Part shown: piece after piece, positions 50,731 through 62,642 of the stretch
Position numbering within the stretch: the first letter of the stretch is position 1
How the letters are laid out: each line of letters starts with the position of its first letter
Assembly: GCA_028554645.1 (NCBI GenBank)
Contig: JAQOOI010000064.1
Coordinates: forward strand, 434,001-498,000
Length of the DNA stretch: 64,000 nt
Origin: Omphalotus guepiniiformis
Taxonomy: Eukaryota > Basidiomycota > Agaricomycetes > Agaricales > Omphalotaceae
Reading direction: 5' to 3'
Translations under genes and position numbers: made by a program
The notes under the pieces: model-generated
What the model saw: only the letters and a program-made list of their open reading frames with translations
The model's database searches: none
Told to the model about the DNA's origin: nothing

Positions 50731-52030
50731 GGTCGTGACAACTGAAACTTCAAGTTCGCACTCATGAAGTCCAAGCTTACAATTTACATCATTTTCATTT
50801 ACACTCATCCTGAAACTGCAATCTTTATATCATAGCCCAATATTGGCATTGATATTCATCATACAACCCCTGGAAGCTTCTTACTGGCTTCTTAGAAGGA
50901 AGCTGTATGTATACACTTGCAGACTTGTTGGGGACCCGAATACTGCAGAATTCAAATTCGAAGGTTACATGTACCGAGGGAATTTAAACCGCATCGTTGA
51001 TTCGTCGTTTTTAAACAGGTTTGCTGTCACTAGCAGCTCACCCATGCCAGTCGCGTTCTCGTTGGTGCTAGTGCTTGAAGTGATGGCTGTATTTCCCGCA
51101 TTCGAATTGCCCGTGTTGGTGATGCCTTGTATCGCTGAGACGAAACGAAGTCGTACTTCTGATTTAACGATTTTAGGAGATCCAGTCCTAAAATTGTTTG
51201 CCTCCTGAAGGTCCTCACACGAGAACCGAGAAGACATCAGTGAATTGATATACATGCTGTTGGCCAAAGGGTGGATTTGGTGCCAAGTTTGGAGTCCTTA
51301 GGCTTGGTGCAGTATCGTTCAACGACGACTGTGTTCAACGAGCTCCTCAAGATCAAGATAGCTACGGGTCACTACTCTCGAGAAGATAAAGCGGCCAACA
51401 TGATCTTTCTTTCAAGCCACAACTTCACATTCGTAAATTGTTGTCTTCGAAGAACCCCAGGGCCTATAGTCCATGCAAGCCTCCAACTGGAATGTAGACC
51501 AATCTATGGTGCATATTTTGGATCTCTTATTGTCGTGAAGGAGAACAAGGTGCGAAATCTCCGACATAACGTGGACAAAGACAAAGAAAGGACGTTTGAG
51601 AACCAGCCCATTCGTTTAGCTGCAGCGCACTAGTGAACAGTGTCAGTGCGCAACACTAGGAGGTGCACTTGAAGTGAATGCTGAGAATTGTTTGGTTAAG
51701 GGAATCTCTGACAGACCAGAGTGAAATACGCTGTACAGTATAATGCAGCGTGCAATGTCATATATGTGTATGTAATAACATTTCGTCTGTCAGTATATTC
51801 TGTCTACTTCACAGTCGACGACTGTGCTGCTCGTTTTCCAATTTAGAATATACGCAAAGTACTTCACCAGTATATCGCTTGATAACCTCAGCCTGACGAA
51901 AAACAGCGAAAATGCGCGTGAGACACCTAGTCACGTGCACTTACATCTAGATCACGTGAATGTCGCGTGAGCTTTCTCGCGTTTCGATTTTTTTTGAGCT
52001 TTGGGCAGCTTGCCATTTAACCCAAATCAG
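50731..52030. other. Divergent upstream region of VPS54 and UTP21
   Basis: About 1.3 kb. A minus frame around 50965-51267 contains an Asn/Ser/Thr-rich part (GNSNAGNTAITSSTST) and a plus frame (51271-51633) is open; neither is recognised. A T-run at 51989-51996 stands 35 bases before the UTP21 start. GTCACGTG and ATCACGTG E-boxes lie near 51933 and 51951. Such CACGTG sites are common in fungal ribosome-biogenesis promoters. Confidence 0.4.
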
Positions 52031-55000
52031 ATGTCGATAGCTACAGAGGAAACACCTCCACCGCCGCGTAAACGACAGAGACAGGACAAAAAGACTTCCT
52101 CAAAATTCAAGCATGAACCCCGCTTATTCGTTCCATTTCGAGCTCTTGGACTCATAACAAACCATGTTCCTTTCGTGCTGCAAACCCGTTCGCATAAAGG
52201 TGCAACTGACGGACCTCGGATTCATATCCTTACTTGTTTGGGAAAGTCATGGGCTCTATGGAGTGGAGCGAAAATGGATTTGTTGTTCGTTGGTAAGCTC
52301 TGCGTTCAGCGGAATTGTTCTCTGCTAAAAAGTATGTATATCTAGGACCCGAGGTATCTGACCAGATCTCGAGCATGATCATGGACGGAGATTCTGTCTG
52401 GGTAGCTACAGGCCCACATGCAATCAAGTATGTGCGAGGCAACGAAGTGAGTTGTATCTTCCGGCCGCTGCGATCCGATTCACAATTGCAAACAGGTCTT
52501 GCGAGTGACCAACCCTTTAAATTCTTCTTTGTCCTTTATAACAGTGTTTGGGTCGCAACTACTGGCATTGACTGAAGATGGCGGTAGAATGATTTGCTGG
52601 GATACTGCTGCTGGAGGTGAGGTTGTCAGCGAAAGAAATTTTTTGAACGAGCTTTTAACGTCTCTATTGATCTTTAGCTATACAGTCAACTGTCGAATTT
52701 GAGAATGGTTTCACAGCAACCTCAATCCTTCATCCTGCGACGTATTTGAACAAAGTTCTCGTATCAAGTAGCCAGGGAAGCATGCAGTTATGGAATATCA
52801 GCTCATTGTATGTTTTTTCTCTCCATGAAATATCACGTTTTCAACACCTCTATGTCAGGGTCTGCATATATAAATTCTCGTTCGGCCAGCTTACATCGTC
52901 CCCAAGCGTTGACGGTTCTCTTACTTCCGCTATAACTGCATTAACGCAATCTCCTGCTATTGACGTTGTCGGAATTGGATATACTTCAGGCGAGATCTCG
53001 GTCTACGACGTTCGGACTGATGAACGTTTAATGCGAATGTTCATGGAGGGCGGTGGGGTAAGATCATTGGGCTTCCGGAGTGGTATGTCGCCTGTCATTC
53101 ACTCATGTCCAAGCACTCACCTCGTTTGTTTTCAGACGGGCAGTCAATCTTAGCTTCAGCCTCATCCTTAGGCCACATCGCCATTTGGGATCTAAATGCA
53201 GGTGGACGCCTCTTGCATATGGTTCGCGGAGCTCATGACAGTGCTATCAGTGCATTGGAATGGGTACCAGGACAACCTGTTCTTATAAGCTCCGGAGAAG
53301 ATAATAGCGTCAAGGTATGCTTTTTTTTCTCGCCGGCCACTTTAATGAAGGTATCTTACATCTTGCTGTCAGCAATGGCTCTTCGATTCTCCCACAGCTG
53401 TACCTCGACTGCTAAAGTTCCGCTCTGGCCACCATGCACCACCTCACTTGATACGCTACTACGGCGAAGATGGCAAACAATTACTTACAGCATCCAGAGA
53501 CCGAAGCCTCCGATGCACATCCGTTGTTCGTGACTCTAGGTCATTTGAATTATCGCAAGGTACCTACCTCTACTTCGTCGAGTATCCTCTTAAGAAGCTG
53601 TCTGACTAAAACGATCTACTCCAGGATCACTTGCAAAGAAAGCAACGAACCTGTCGATACCAATAGCGTCTCTAAAATTCCCGCCTGTCATGGCCATCTC
53701 CCACTCATCGACGCGGTCTAAGGACTGGGATGACATACTCACAGCTCATGCTGACGAAACCTTTGCCCGTTCTTGGAACATGCAAAGTAAACGACTAGGT
53801 AAACACAGTCTAGGCTTTGCCGATGCTGCCAAAAACAAGGGTAAAGAACGTGCATCCCCCCTTGGATCAGTCAAGGTCTGTTGCCGATTTTCAGATGTCG
53901 CTACATTCATCGACTAAAGTTCTATTCTGCGCTAGGCGGTTTGTGTAACGGCGTGTGGTAACTTCGGAGTTGCCGGATCTTCCACAGGTGCTATTCTTAT
54001 GTGGAACATGCAATCCGGTATTCAACGAAGAATATTTGACGTCGGATCCTGTCCCACTGAAGTCGCTGATCGTTTTCGAACAACCGAAAAGAGAAATGCT
54101 CAACGTCGTTCTATCACCGGACTGGCAACGGACTCGTTGAACACATCACTAATTGCTACTACCCTTGACGGCACCGTCAACGTATGTTCACCCCTCTTGA
54201 CTGCTGTAAATTTTCACTTATGTGACGACACAGTTCTTCAACTTCCACACCGCAAAACTAGAACATACACTGATTCTTCCTTCAGCCGCAGTATCAATAT
54301 CACTGCATCGGGATAGCGGTCTGCTGGCTATCATATGTGACGATATGGTTGTTCGTATCTTGGATATCGAAACTAGAAGAATTGTCAGAGAACTCGGCGG
54401 TTTCAGAGGCCGGGTGCTTGATATTGTAATACGCATTTGCCAGACCCAGTTACTTTGCTCTGACTTTCAATGTCTTACAGACGTTCTCCCCCGACTCGAG
54501 ATGGTTAATATCCACCTCATTGGACTCCATTATTCGGACATTCGACATACCAACCGGGCGGTTGATTGACGCATTCAAGACAGCCAGCGTCGCCACTAGC
54601 GTGTCATTCTCACCGACGGGCGACTTTTTGGCTACGTCTCATATTGACAGCGTAGGAGTCTATCTATGGTAATCTCTCCATACAATTTGAGAATAGGCAC
54701 GGTCACTAACTATTGTCGATAGGGCCAACCGAGCACAGTATGCTGAAATAACGTTCCAAAGCATACTGGACGATGATGTTGCGGATGTTGATCTTCCTTC
54801 AATGCATGGTGGTACTGAAGATGATGGTGAGATCCTGCAGCTGAATCAGTGTCTATATCACCCAATACTCTGTCGTAGCACTAGAAGACCTTACGCCACT
54901 AGAAGCTGCAAGCAAACAAGCCGACGTCTTCTCTACTCCTCCACAATTGAGCGGTGATCTTATCACACTGACATTATTACCACGGTCAAGATGGCAGACA

Positions 55001-55659
55001 CTACTCAACATTGAAGTTATTCAGGTGAGCGTTTTCGAAACAGTATCCGGCCATTCATGCTCAATGAAGTCCTTTGTCAGAAACGGAATAAACCGAAACA
55101 GCCGCCAAAGGCTCCTGAAAAAGCACCCTTTTTCCTTCCAACCATACCTGGCGTTGAACCACGTTTTGCTCCGTCGCAAGAAGACGAGGACGCTTCAAAG
55201 AAGCAGTCCCGAAGGCTGGAGCAAGCTGCTGCTAATGCTCAGAGCACCTTCTTACAGAAACTCCTTGACGAAGATACTGATGACAACTGTAAGTGACAAT
55301 GCAGAAGCGAGGCTCCGAGTCAGGCTAACCTTTCTTTAGACGAGTCCTTCTTTACATATGCCAAAACTCTTTCTCCCGCTGCTCTAGACCTGGAGATACG
55401 GTCTTTATCGACTCTCGACAACCTGCGGACGTTTATGAATGCCTTAGTTCAGCGTCTGCATTCTAGTCGCGACTTTGAAGCTGTGCAAGCTTTCCAAAAT
55501 GTGTTCCTCCGAATGCATGCGGACTTGATAGTAGAGAATTCTGAACTACAGGATATTATGGACAGTCTAATGACCGCACAGAAAAAAGAGAGTCAGAGGG
55601 TGTTAGAGCTGATCGCTTCTTCCCTTGGTGCACTCAACTTTGTCAGAGAAACGCTGTAG
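52031..55659 (+). CDS. UTP21: U3 snoRNP-associated protein UTP21 (WDR36), SSU processome
   Basis: Roughly 900 residues in about 14 exons. The N-terminus is basic, PPPPRKRQRQDKKTSSKFKHEPRLFVPFRALGLITN. Two WD40 propellers follow. Blocks include HVPFVLQTRSHKGA, TCLGKSWALW, YLNKVLVSSSQGSMQLWNI, SLGHIAIWDLNAGGRLLHM, GAHDSAISALEWVPGQPVLISSGEDNSVK, IRTFDIPTGRLID-like and LATSHIDSVGVYLW (read across introns). The C-terminal Utp21 domain has LDLEIRSLSTLDNLRTFMNALVQRLHSSRDFEAVQAFQNVFLRMH. The protein acts in the nucleolus in the UTP-B module of the small-subunit processome and is needed for 18S rRNA maturation. The start chosen is the first ATG of the frame, 52031. Confidence 0.92.
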
Positions 55660-55730
55660 CCTTATACATTTGTATGTATGCTAAAAAAACAACAGACTTT
55701 GACATTGTACTACCTCAGCAGCTCTATCGT

Positions 55731-56572
55731 TCAGTCAGTTTCCAGAATGATCCATTCGTCATCTCCCCACAGAATCGTCTGCCCTTCAGACTTTCCTTCA
55801 CTCATACCTTCAGGCAATAACCTTACGTTTCGTTTGTCCCCTGTGCAATGTTTCACCGACCACACCGACCACTCATCGTGCTCGACTCGATGATGCGCTT
55901 GCCATGCCCAAAATTCGTTGTTAGAATCCCTACCAACGGCTTGCTGCCACGATCCGACTCGAGCATACCACGCAGTCCCCCGAACATTCTTCATGAATAA
56001 GCAGTTTGCTTCCATTTCATTGGGACGTTCATCTTCCCATATTTCTTCATAAGCACTCATTTTGCCAGTAGCGGGGTTCACCATTTCTCCCTTTTCCAAG
56101 GTCATTCTGTTGGGTAATTCGCTGTTTGAACCATAGTCCTGAACCTCAGACGGATTCTAGGTAGACTGTCTTCAGTACTTTTCATAGCATGTCCTTGTGC
56201 CTCAGCCTCTGGGCTAACTCACCTCCGTTCGTGAGTCGATCAGATGCTCGAACTTGGTTCTATTTCCATCAACTACACTGTGTGCATTTAGTTTGAATTC
56301 TGTCTATCCATGTGTGATCTCATGCACCCACCAGTTGAGCGATATCCGGCGAATGCCCAGTCAAGGACTGTTTTAGTGCTCCTGATGAATCGAACGTCGA
56401 TGAAGACGCCGGTCTTTCCCCCAGTTAAAACTAAGGTGTCCGTAGGCTCACTTGCGACATCCGGGACCCATCGAATCGACCGACGAAAAGATACAGTAGA
56501 AGGCATCACAGTACTGGTACCTTCAATTGTGTAATCGTTGTATGGCTCAGGCTTAGTTGACTGCCTTCCCAA
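55731..56572 (-). CDS. HRI1: Hri1 family protein
   Basis: About 240 residues in four exons. The first exon reads MGRQSTKPEPYNDYTIEG and continues SIRWVPDVASEPTDTLVLTGGKTGVFIDVRFI and VLDWAFAGYRSTG. Later exons have GNRTKFEHLIDSRTE, then DYGSNSELPNRMTLEKGEMVNPATGKMSAYEEIWEDE and ARVGSWQQAVGRDSNNEFWAWQA. This is the fungus-specific Hri1 family, named after a yeast protein that binds the casein kinase Hrr25. Its structure is two beta-barrel-like domains, and its biochemical role is unclear. ATG 56506 (MPSTVSF) is an alternative start. The tRNA-Arg gene lies only 21 bases upstream of the first ATG. Confidence 0.85.
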
Positions 56573-56582
56573 AACAATAATG

Positions 56583-56586
56583 AAAA
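56583..56586 (-). terminator. RNA polymerase III terminator (TTTT) of tRNA-Arg
   Basis: A run of four T on the minus strand, 7 bases after the tRNA 3' end. It falls inside the space before the HRI1 start. A second T-run follows at 56573-56576. Confidence 0.6.
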
Positions 56587-56593
56587 GTAGTAG

Positions 56594-56672
56594 CGACCAC
56601 GGTGGGACTCGAACCCACAGCCTCTAGCTGGTGACACCGGAAACTAACGCGCTACCATTGCGCCACGCGGCC
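56594..56672 (-). tRNA. tRNA-Arg (anticodon CCG) with a 7-base intron
   Basis: A 79-base gene. The acceptor stem pairs GGCCGCG with CGTGGTC (two G-U pairs) with discriminator G. The D-arm is GCGC-AATGGTA-GCGC, and the T-arm is GTGGG-TTCGAGT-CCCAC. The anticodon stem is TTAGT/GCTAG with loop TTCCGG...A, so the anticodon is CCG and decodes CGG. The intron TGTCACC lies after the base 3' of the anticodon, the standard place. Box A (TGGCGCAATGG) and box B (GGTTCGAGTCC) are present. No CCA is encoded, as expected of a eukaryote. The anticodon assignment depends on the intron placement. Confidence 0.88.
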
Positions 56673-56906
56673 ATAGAGCGTCTGGGCCCTCTGACACACA
56701 TGCCACTAGCGGACAGTACCCAGAGATTTTGCACAAGCTTTCAGAGTCTCAAATTCAGAGTTCAAAGACTTTGGGATGCATCCGAGAGCTAAGAGGGGAT
56801 GACAATGATGCACCCGAGGATGACAACAACGATGTTTATGTATTTGCTCAGTGGCACTGCTCAAATTTGCGCCTGCCAAACTGGGAAGCGCGTCTGGACA
56901 TCTTCC

Positions 56907-57828
56907 ATGAGTTCGCGGTCATCTGTTGTATGGCAAGGAACTTTGGTTACATGCAAGTCCGTTCTCTTGTTTAAATTACTGCTTGAGCAATTCTCATATG
57001 TCTTGAATTGGCAACCGCTGTTAGTGCTTTTGGGACTGGAATACATGGTATCGTCACCGGTAGACCCAACTATACGTCTCTTTCCTTTTCAGCAGCGATA
57101 AATGGCGGAGTATCTGCTGCGACATTTTTCAGTATGTCTCACATCATTCTATCGCTGGAACGCTATACTAAAGCCAATGAGTTTCTAGGCATTCGAGAAT
57201 ATGCGATCAGCCCTGCGATGGTGTCTGTATTCCCGGGAGCGCAGTTTGAACGCAGGAGGAACGAAGGGCAAGCTTTACAAGAATTGACTTGGTCCGAAAT
57301 CAGAATGGACCGACTGCCTGACTCTGCTGTCAGTGGTTTTGTGACAGGCGGAATTCTGCGCGGTCTAACGCGTACGTAGTGTAATGTGAAAAGCTTCGTT
57401 CCATCCTGACTTTTTCAATTCTCTAAGACGGCCCACGAGTAGCATTACCGAGTGCGTTCACTGCTGGTGCCATGTGTATGTTGTTACAGTACATGTTCAA
57501 CGAACTCAAGATAGTTCGGCTGGAATATGTCTCCCAGCAACGCAAAAATTCTGAAGCTCTCAGGCTCGTCACTTCCTCTCCTACCCCTTCGATACAAACC
57601 CCTACTGCAGCTTCAAGAACGAATATATCATCGTCCGTTCCCAGCGTAGAGTCGGACTTGTCATCAAAGCGACCTTGGACAAATAGGTTACTGGAGTCGA
57701 TGGGGATCAAATCCCTATCCGACGAGGAATACCTCACAAAATTAAGGCTGCAGCGAGAGGCACACCTGAAGAGGATAGCAGAGCTAGAGAAGGTGATCGA
57801 GGATGAAAAGAACGGAACAGATAGGTAG
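56907..57828 (+). CDS. Tim17/Tim22/Tim23-type mitochondrial membrane protein
   Basis: About 240 residues in four exons. ATG 56907 gives MSSRSSVVWQGTLVTC|NAFGTGIHGIVTGRPNY; an in-frame ATG at 56799 would add 36 residues. The intron with GTCCGT donor and CTGTTAG acceptor joins the frame exactly. Four hydrophobic, Gly-rich segments follow: AFGTGIHGIV, SFSAAINGGVSAATFF|SIREY, AVSGFVTGGILRGL and SAFTAGAMCMLLQYMF. They form the Tim17-fold with GxxxG-type motifs. The C-terminal 100 residues are soluble, with a helical end EYLTKLRLQREAHLKRIAELEKVIEDE. It is probably in the inner mitochondrial or peroxisomal membrane. Exact function, import channel or assembly factor, is not determined by the sequence. 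Confidence 0.75.
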
Positions 57829-57861
57829 TACCCATTAAGAGGCGATCAATATATCTCGTAT

Positions 57862-59233
57862 CTACGCAGGAGCAGGAGATATGTTTTTATCCCAGAGTTC
57901 AATAACACCTTTCCCATCTTTTGCAAATCCGCCTATCATGATTTTGGTGTCGTTGGAAACGAGTGCGTTTACTTTCTCAATGCCTTGTGATTCTTGTTTC
58001 CAAAGGGTCTTCAACTCCACGCCCCCATGGCTCTCATTGCGAGCAAATTGCCACTGCGTGACGACCCCTAGCAAGGTAGACGCAATGAGCGTTTCAGAAT
58101 CAGCAAATGACCTAATTATAAAGTTCGATGGTTTAGCCTTGATAAATGCATCCAGAGTACGGACTTACAACGCTACAATTGGCCCATCAGCAACTTTTTG
58201 GCATAATGCACCTTCATTGCTTAGCCCGTTCCACTTCCTGGAACGTTTTGATTTTGACTTTGCCTGTGAAGCCTGCTTCTCTCCTCCGAATCCTATCCAC
58301 AATCGACCATCCGCGGTTCCAGAGGCTAACACACCGGAAGGTGACATAGCTGTCGACATAATGAATGGAGGAGATAGACTCATGCCACCATCAGGGGGTA
58401 AGGAAGCTGTAAAAGATCGTCGGGCATTGTCACAACAAACGGTATTTCGACACGCACGCATCTTGACTCGAGATAGAAGTGCTCCTTGCATGAAGTCGAA
58501 ATGTAATATGGATTCATCATATCCTGCGCTGACAAGCTCGCGAGGTCGATCGGGAACGAATTTGACGCAAGCGCAAACCTATCAAAATTCAGTCTTATGC
58601 AAAAGAAGACAGCAGTTACTCGTACACTTGTATGTTTCGTCTTCATTTTAAAGATGGATAAGTCGGTCAGATGCAGAACTCCTACGACACCGGAGTCTGA
58701 AGAAAATGCAAGGTATTTCTTGCTAGAATCCAATACTATCTTAATGATGTGGTTTACTATCAGGTAGAAAGGTATGACAAGACTTACCTCGTTCAGCACA
58801 TCGTCATCTCCGTCGCATAGTTCAACAGAAGATACTGCATCTGCAGGAGTCAAGATCATAGCAGGAGTATCCATCTTGAATAGAAGTGCCTTATCGCGAT
58901 TGCTTGAAAGTCGTTCCCCATCTATAAAGGACATTCAACGCTCACCTGCCTATTGCATGTCACCCACACGTCCCGAAGCTCTGAACCAGGTCTTTTCAAG
59001 CATGCGATAGATGAAACTTCGTGACTTAGGCCACGAATTGCCTTGATTACTTTCAGTGAAGATAAGTCGTATATGCGCAGAGTCCCGTCGTCTGACCCGG
59101 AAAGAAAAACATGAGCTCTACATATAGATAAGAAAACGAAGATTTTACCTGACCCAGCAAAGAGGTGTCCAGCATGTCCAAACGCTAAAGAAGATATATG
59201 CGCAGGAGTCTGTAAGGACTTCACAGCGGACAT
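57862..59233 (-). CDS. WDR53-like WD40 repeat protein
   Basis: About 350 residues in about five exons. ATG 59233 gives MSAVKSLQTPAHISSLAFGHAGHLFAG|SDDGTLRIYDLSSLKVIKAI. The next blocks are GLSHEVSSIACL, AMILTPADAVSSVELC, VLDSSKKYLAFSSDSGVVGVL and HTSICACVKFVPDRPRELVSAGYDESILHFDFMQGALL. After an intron it reads SPPFIMSTAMSPSGVLASGTADGRLWIGFGG and GPIVALSFADSETLIASTLLGVVTQW, ending in ALVSNDTKIMIGGFAKDGKGVIELWDK. Human WDR53 is a putative DCAF substrate receptor for CUL4-DDB1. A basic SKSKRSRKW run lies between blades. No DWD box was confirmed. It shares a 110-base divergent promoter with the GS-like gene. Confidence 0.7.
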
Positions 59234-59343
59234 CGTATGCAGAGATGATGGAGGCTCGGATTGCGTCACGCGAACTGATTGGAAATAATGCATGAACTTT
59301 GCCCGAACTTCGCTCAAGGATTGCTTGACCACCAACTGCGAAT
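59234..59343. promoter_or_regulatory. Shared divergent promoter, WDR53-like / GS-like
   Basis: The gap is only 110 bases between the two start codons, the shortest divergent pair in the window. No TATA box is seen. Confidence 0.45.
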
Positions 59344-61548
59344 ATGAGTACTGCCACAACAGGAGCCCCCGCCACTTTTGACCAGCTAAAATCGTTGTTA
59401 GCCAACGATATAAAGGTAAAGGTCGCTGGTATGTGTCTCTTCTGTCGTTCATATTCAACTCTAATTGATTCAATTAGGTATCGATGGTTTGTAGAACAAC
59501 ATATCGTATCTACAGATCACCGACTGAATATCTAACTTAGTTGACGGTGTACTTCGGGGAAAGTTCATGGTACTGTATGTTCTCGCACGAATTGGCTTCC
59601 GTGAATGACTATTATTCCCGTTACCCAGTCAAAGGACAAGTTTCTCAGTGCGGCTTCTTCCGATGGATTCGGCTTCTGCAGTGTTATCTTGTGCGTGGCT
59701 CTGTGAAAGAGATGGAAGTTTAAGCACTTGATCAAACGAAAACACAGTGGATGGGACATTCACGATTCAGTCTACTCGCGAGAGTTATTGATCTCCAATA
59801 GAGCGAATGGCTATCGGGATGTCCTTGCTTCTATCGATCTCTCCACTTATCGTCGTCTCCCTTGGGAGAATAACGTCCCCTTCTTCCTGGTTTCGTTTTT
59901 AGATCCCGATACCAAGGAGCCACTGGTGGTAGACCCGCGAGGCATTTTGAAGATAGTTTCTGATAGGGCAGCAGCTGTGGGACGAAGCTGTTACGCTGGC
60001 GTAGAGTATGAAGTAAGTGATTGATGGAATATATCCCAGTACATGTATTGACCCAGTCCCATTCCGAAGTACTTCAACTTCAAAGGTATGTTAATATTTC
60101 AATGCTCTGAATAATCGTCTCATCTGTCTGCAGAAACGCCTGAATCTCTTGCTGAGAAGAGGTTCCATAATCTATCACCATTAACTCCTGGAAGTAAGAC
60201 GTCTAGTAATTGGATAATCGCAACTTCTTACACTTTTTCATCAGTGCATGGGTACTCCCTTCTGCGGACTCAGCTGAACAATGAGTATTTCCATGAAATT
60301 TTCGATGCAGGTGTCAATTTCGGTGTCGATATCGAAGGACATCGTGAGTCTTACTCCGTCGCCGTATTTCCCAGAAAGCATGCTTCATCTGAGTTTAGAC
60401 ACCGAAACTGGACCTGGGGTTTTGGAGACCGCGCTGGCTTACACCAAGGCACTCCGAATGGCTGATAATGCCATTCTTTTCAAGTTCTTGACAAAGAGCA
60501 TAGGTATGAAACATGGCGTCGTCCCCAGTTTCATGGCCAAACCCTGGGGAAACGTACGTACATCTGTCGTCTGTTGAAGTGCTCCGAACACTAAAAGGAG
60601 TCATAGCTTCCGGGATGCAGTGGGTAAGTTTCATATAGGCATATTCTCCCGTTCGAAGACGCTGAATTTTGTTGAAAGTCACACACATGTTTCGTTACGA
60701 GATGATTCTGGAAAGAATATATTCGCTGTCTCTGAGGCTGAACTTGCAACGGGACGAAAGGGCGCTGCAAACAACGATACAAAGTTCTTGAGTCAAGAGG
60801 GAGAACACTTCTTGGCTGGAATCTTGGACGGAATCGCAGATGGTGAGCGAGTTCTTCCTGAATTTAGCTTTTATGAATTCTCATTGATACCCTAGTCATG
60901 CCTATGGTCTGTTATCGTTCATGAATTCTTTGTGTTTGACTCAACTCTTGTTAGCTCGTGCCCACGATCAATGGATACAAGCGTCTCGTTGGCGGTGAGG
61001 CCTTCTGGGCTCCCAATGCGATCACCTACGGCTATGATTCTAGGGCCGCGTCTATACGCATAATTTCTCCTCCGTCTGTGCCCCCAGCGGCTACGCGCCT
61101 AGAAATTCGCGTTCCCGGAGCGGATATGAATCCCTACTTTGCTATCAGCGCGATATTTCTCTTGGGGTTACGAGGAATCGAAAAGAAGTTGACTCTGAAA
61201 ACACCTGCCATGAGCCAGTTGACGGCGGAAGATAAGAAGAATGGAACGGTGAGCGTTGCGCGTATAGGGTCAAGAACGATGGCTTATTGTGCTGTGTAGA
61301 TCAAGTTGCTTCCTACATCTTTGGAAGCCGCCACCGAGCGGATGATGAGGCCGGGTAGTATCGCACGAGAAAAGGGCATGTTCGGTGACGTTTTTGTTGA
61401 CCATTACGGGGGCACGAGAGAGCATGAAGTTAAACTCTGGAACGAGGCTGTCACTAACTGGGAAGGTGAGCATATTTCATTGTTTGTTCATGGAAGAAAG
61501 AACTCAAATTACGCTTCTACAGTCGAACGTTACATAGAACTGGCATGA
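59344..61548 (+). CDS. Glutamine synthetase-like enzyme (type I/FluG-like)
   Basis: About 460-480 residues in nine or ten exons. The start gives MSTATTGAPATFDQLKSLLANDIKVKVAG|IDVDGVLRGKFM, the N-terminal beta-grasp domain of GS-I-like enzymes. The catalytic domain reads DVLASIDLSTYRRLPWENN, CYAGVEYEYFNF (metal-binding Glu), LNNEYFHEIFDAGVNFGVDIEGHH, TETGPGVLETALAYT, KHGVVPSFMAKPWGN, GCSGHFHIGIF and RLEIRVPGADMNPYFAISAI. This is the shorter GS-I-type form related to FluG's C-terminal domain and to bacterial PuuA gamma-glutamylpolyamine synthetase, not the eukaryotic GS-II that assimilates ammonia. The N-terminal amidohydrolase half of FluG is absent. Substrate is unknown; it could be an amine or polyamine. 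The last exon ends VERYIELA. Confidence 0.88.
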
Positions 61549-61716
61549 TCACACTACGAACTTGGATCGTGAATAGACTCAGAAACATGTATTTATATGT
61601 GTTGGTATAATATCACTGAATTGTGGATCACTGTCAGAATGAAACTCTGCAAGATAACCGAATCCAATCTCAATACTACATATACAAAACGAATGGACTA
61701 AGTATAGGACATCATT

Positions 61717-62642
61717 TCAGGCACTACCTTCCGGCAAGCTATGAAGCCATTTCATGAAGTGCGGGACATCCTAGAGTTTAGATGTTCTTAGCAAGAGGCA
61801 CCACCGAAGGATCCAAACTTACATCAGATATTTTGCTGGCCATCGTGCTTTCTACAATGAAGTTTGGAATACTGCCACCCGGTGTACTTGACGTGGCCAT
61901 GCACCATTCTATATTACCATCCTCGAGTTCCTTTATGCGTTCCACGCTGACATACCGGCCCTTAACACCCTTCTCTTCCAACTTGGCCAACTCGGCAGCT
62001 TCTGGCGAAGATAAGTCTATTGGGATGGATATTATCATCCTGTGAAAAAGTGAGCTTAGAAGTGAGGTGATATATCCAGCACACTAACCCAGTCCGGGGA
62101 CTTGACTCGCTCAAACGAGTGAGCTGGAGTTCCGTAAAGACACGGGGCGATACAGGAGGAGGGAACTTGTAGTACAATGACCAAATCATTTGTGTAGGAG
62201 AGATTTCTTTGACCTTCTTGACTTTATGTATATCTGGAATGTACCTGATTGGAAGATGTCGGTCGATCTTAGCTGCACACGGTCTCTGCTATGATGATAC
62301 GTACTGCATCTCGTTTGTAGCTTTGTCTTTGCCTAGTTTCTCCCAAAGCTTGTCAAAGGTCGCTTCATCAGGCTTGTGTACACTAGTTCTACAATGCCAT
62401 GGAGCACCGTCTTCAGGAGATTTGCCACGAGAGGAAGTCTTGACAACCTTGTGATAGGTCTTTCCTTGCTTCCAGGAGGCAGTAGAATCAAGAATCTTCT
62501 CCGCAGCAGCGAAGATGGCGTCCTCAGAAGGGATCTCTGTAGAAGAAAGGGTGAACTCAGGATCCGCGAAGGCTGTATGTAAGAACGCACCAGACGGCTT
62601 CAAGGGTGTTATTGTGAGCTTTACTTCACCAGAATCCGACAT
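61717..62642 (-). CDS. DUF3074 (START-like) protein
   Basis: About 250 residues in four exons. It begins MSDSGEVKLTITPLKPSGAF. Middle blocks are PSEDAIFAAAEKILDSTASWKQGKTYHKVVKT, then PWHCRTSVHKPDEATFDKLWEKLG and HTKEYVP-like, KEISPTQMIWSLYYKFPPPVSPRVFTEL and WIISIPIDLSSPEA. It ends GRYVSVERIKELEDGNIEWCMATSSTPGGSIPNFI and DVPHFMKWLHSLPEGSA. This order is typical of fungal DUF3074 proteins, which carry a helix-grip lipid-binding fold related to START domains. No ligand is known, and no membrane segment is seen, so a cytosolic lipid-transfer role is only a guess. It converges with the GS-like gene over 170 bases. Confidence 0.75.
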
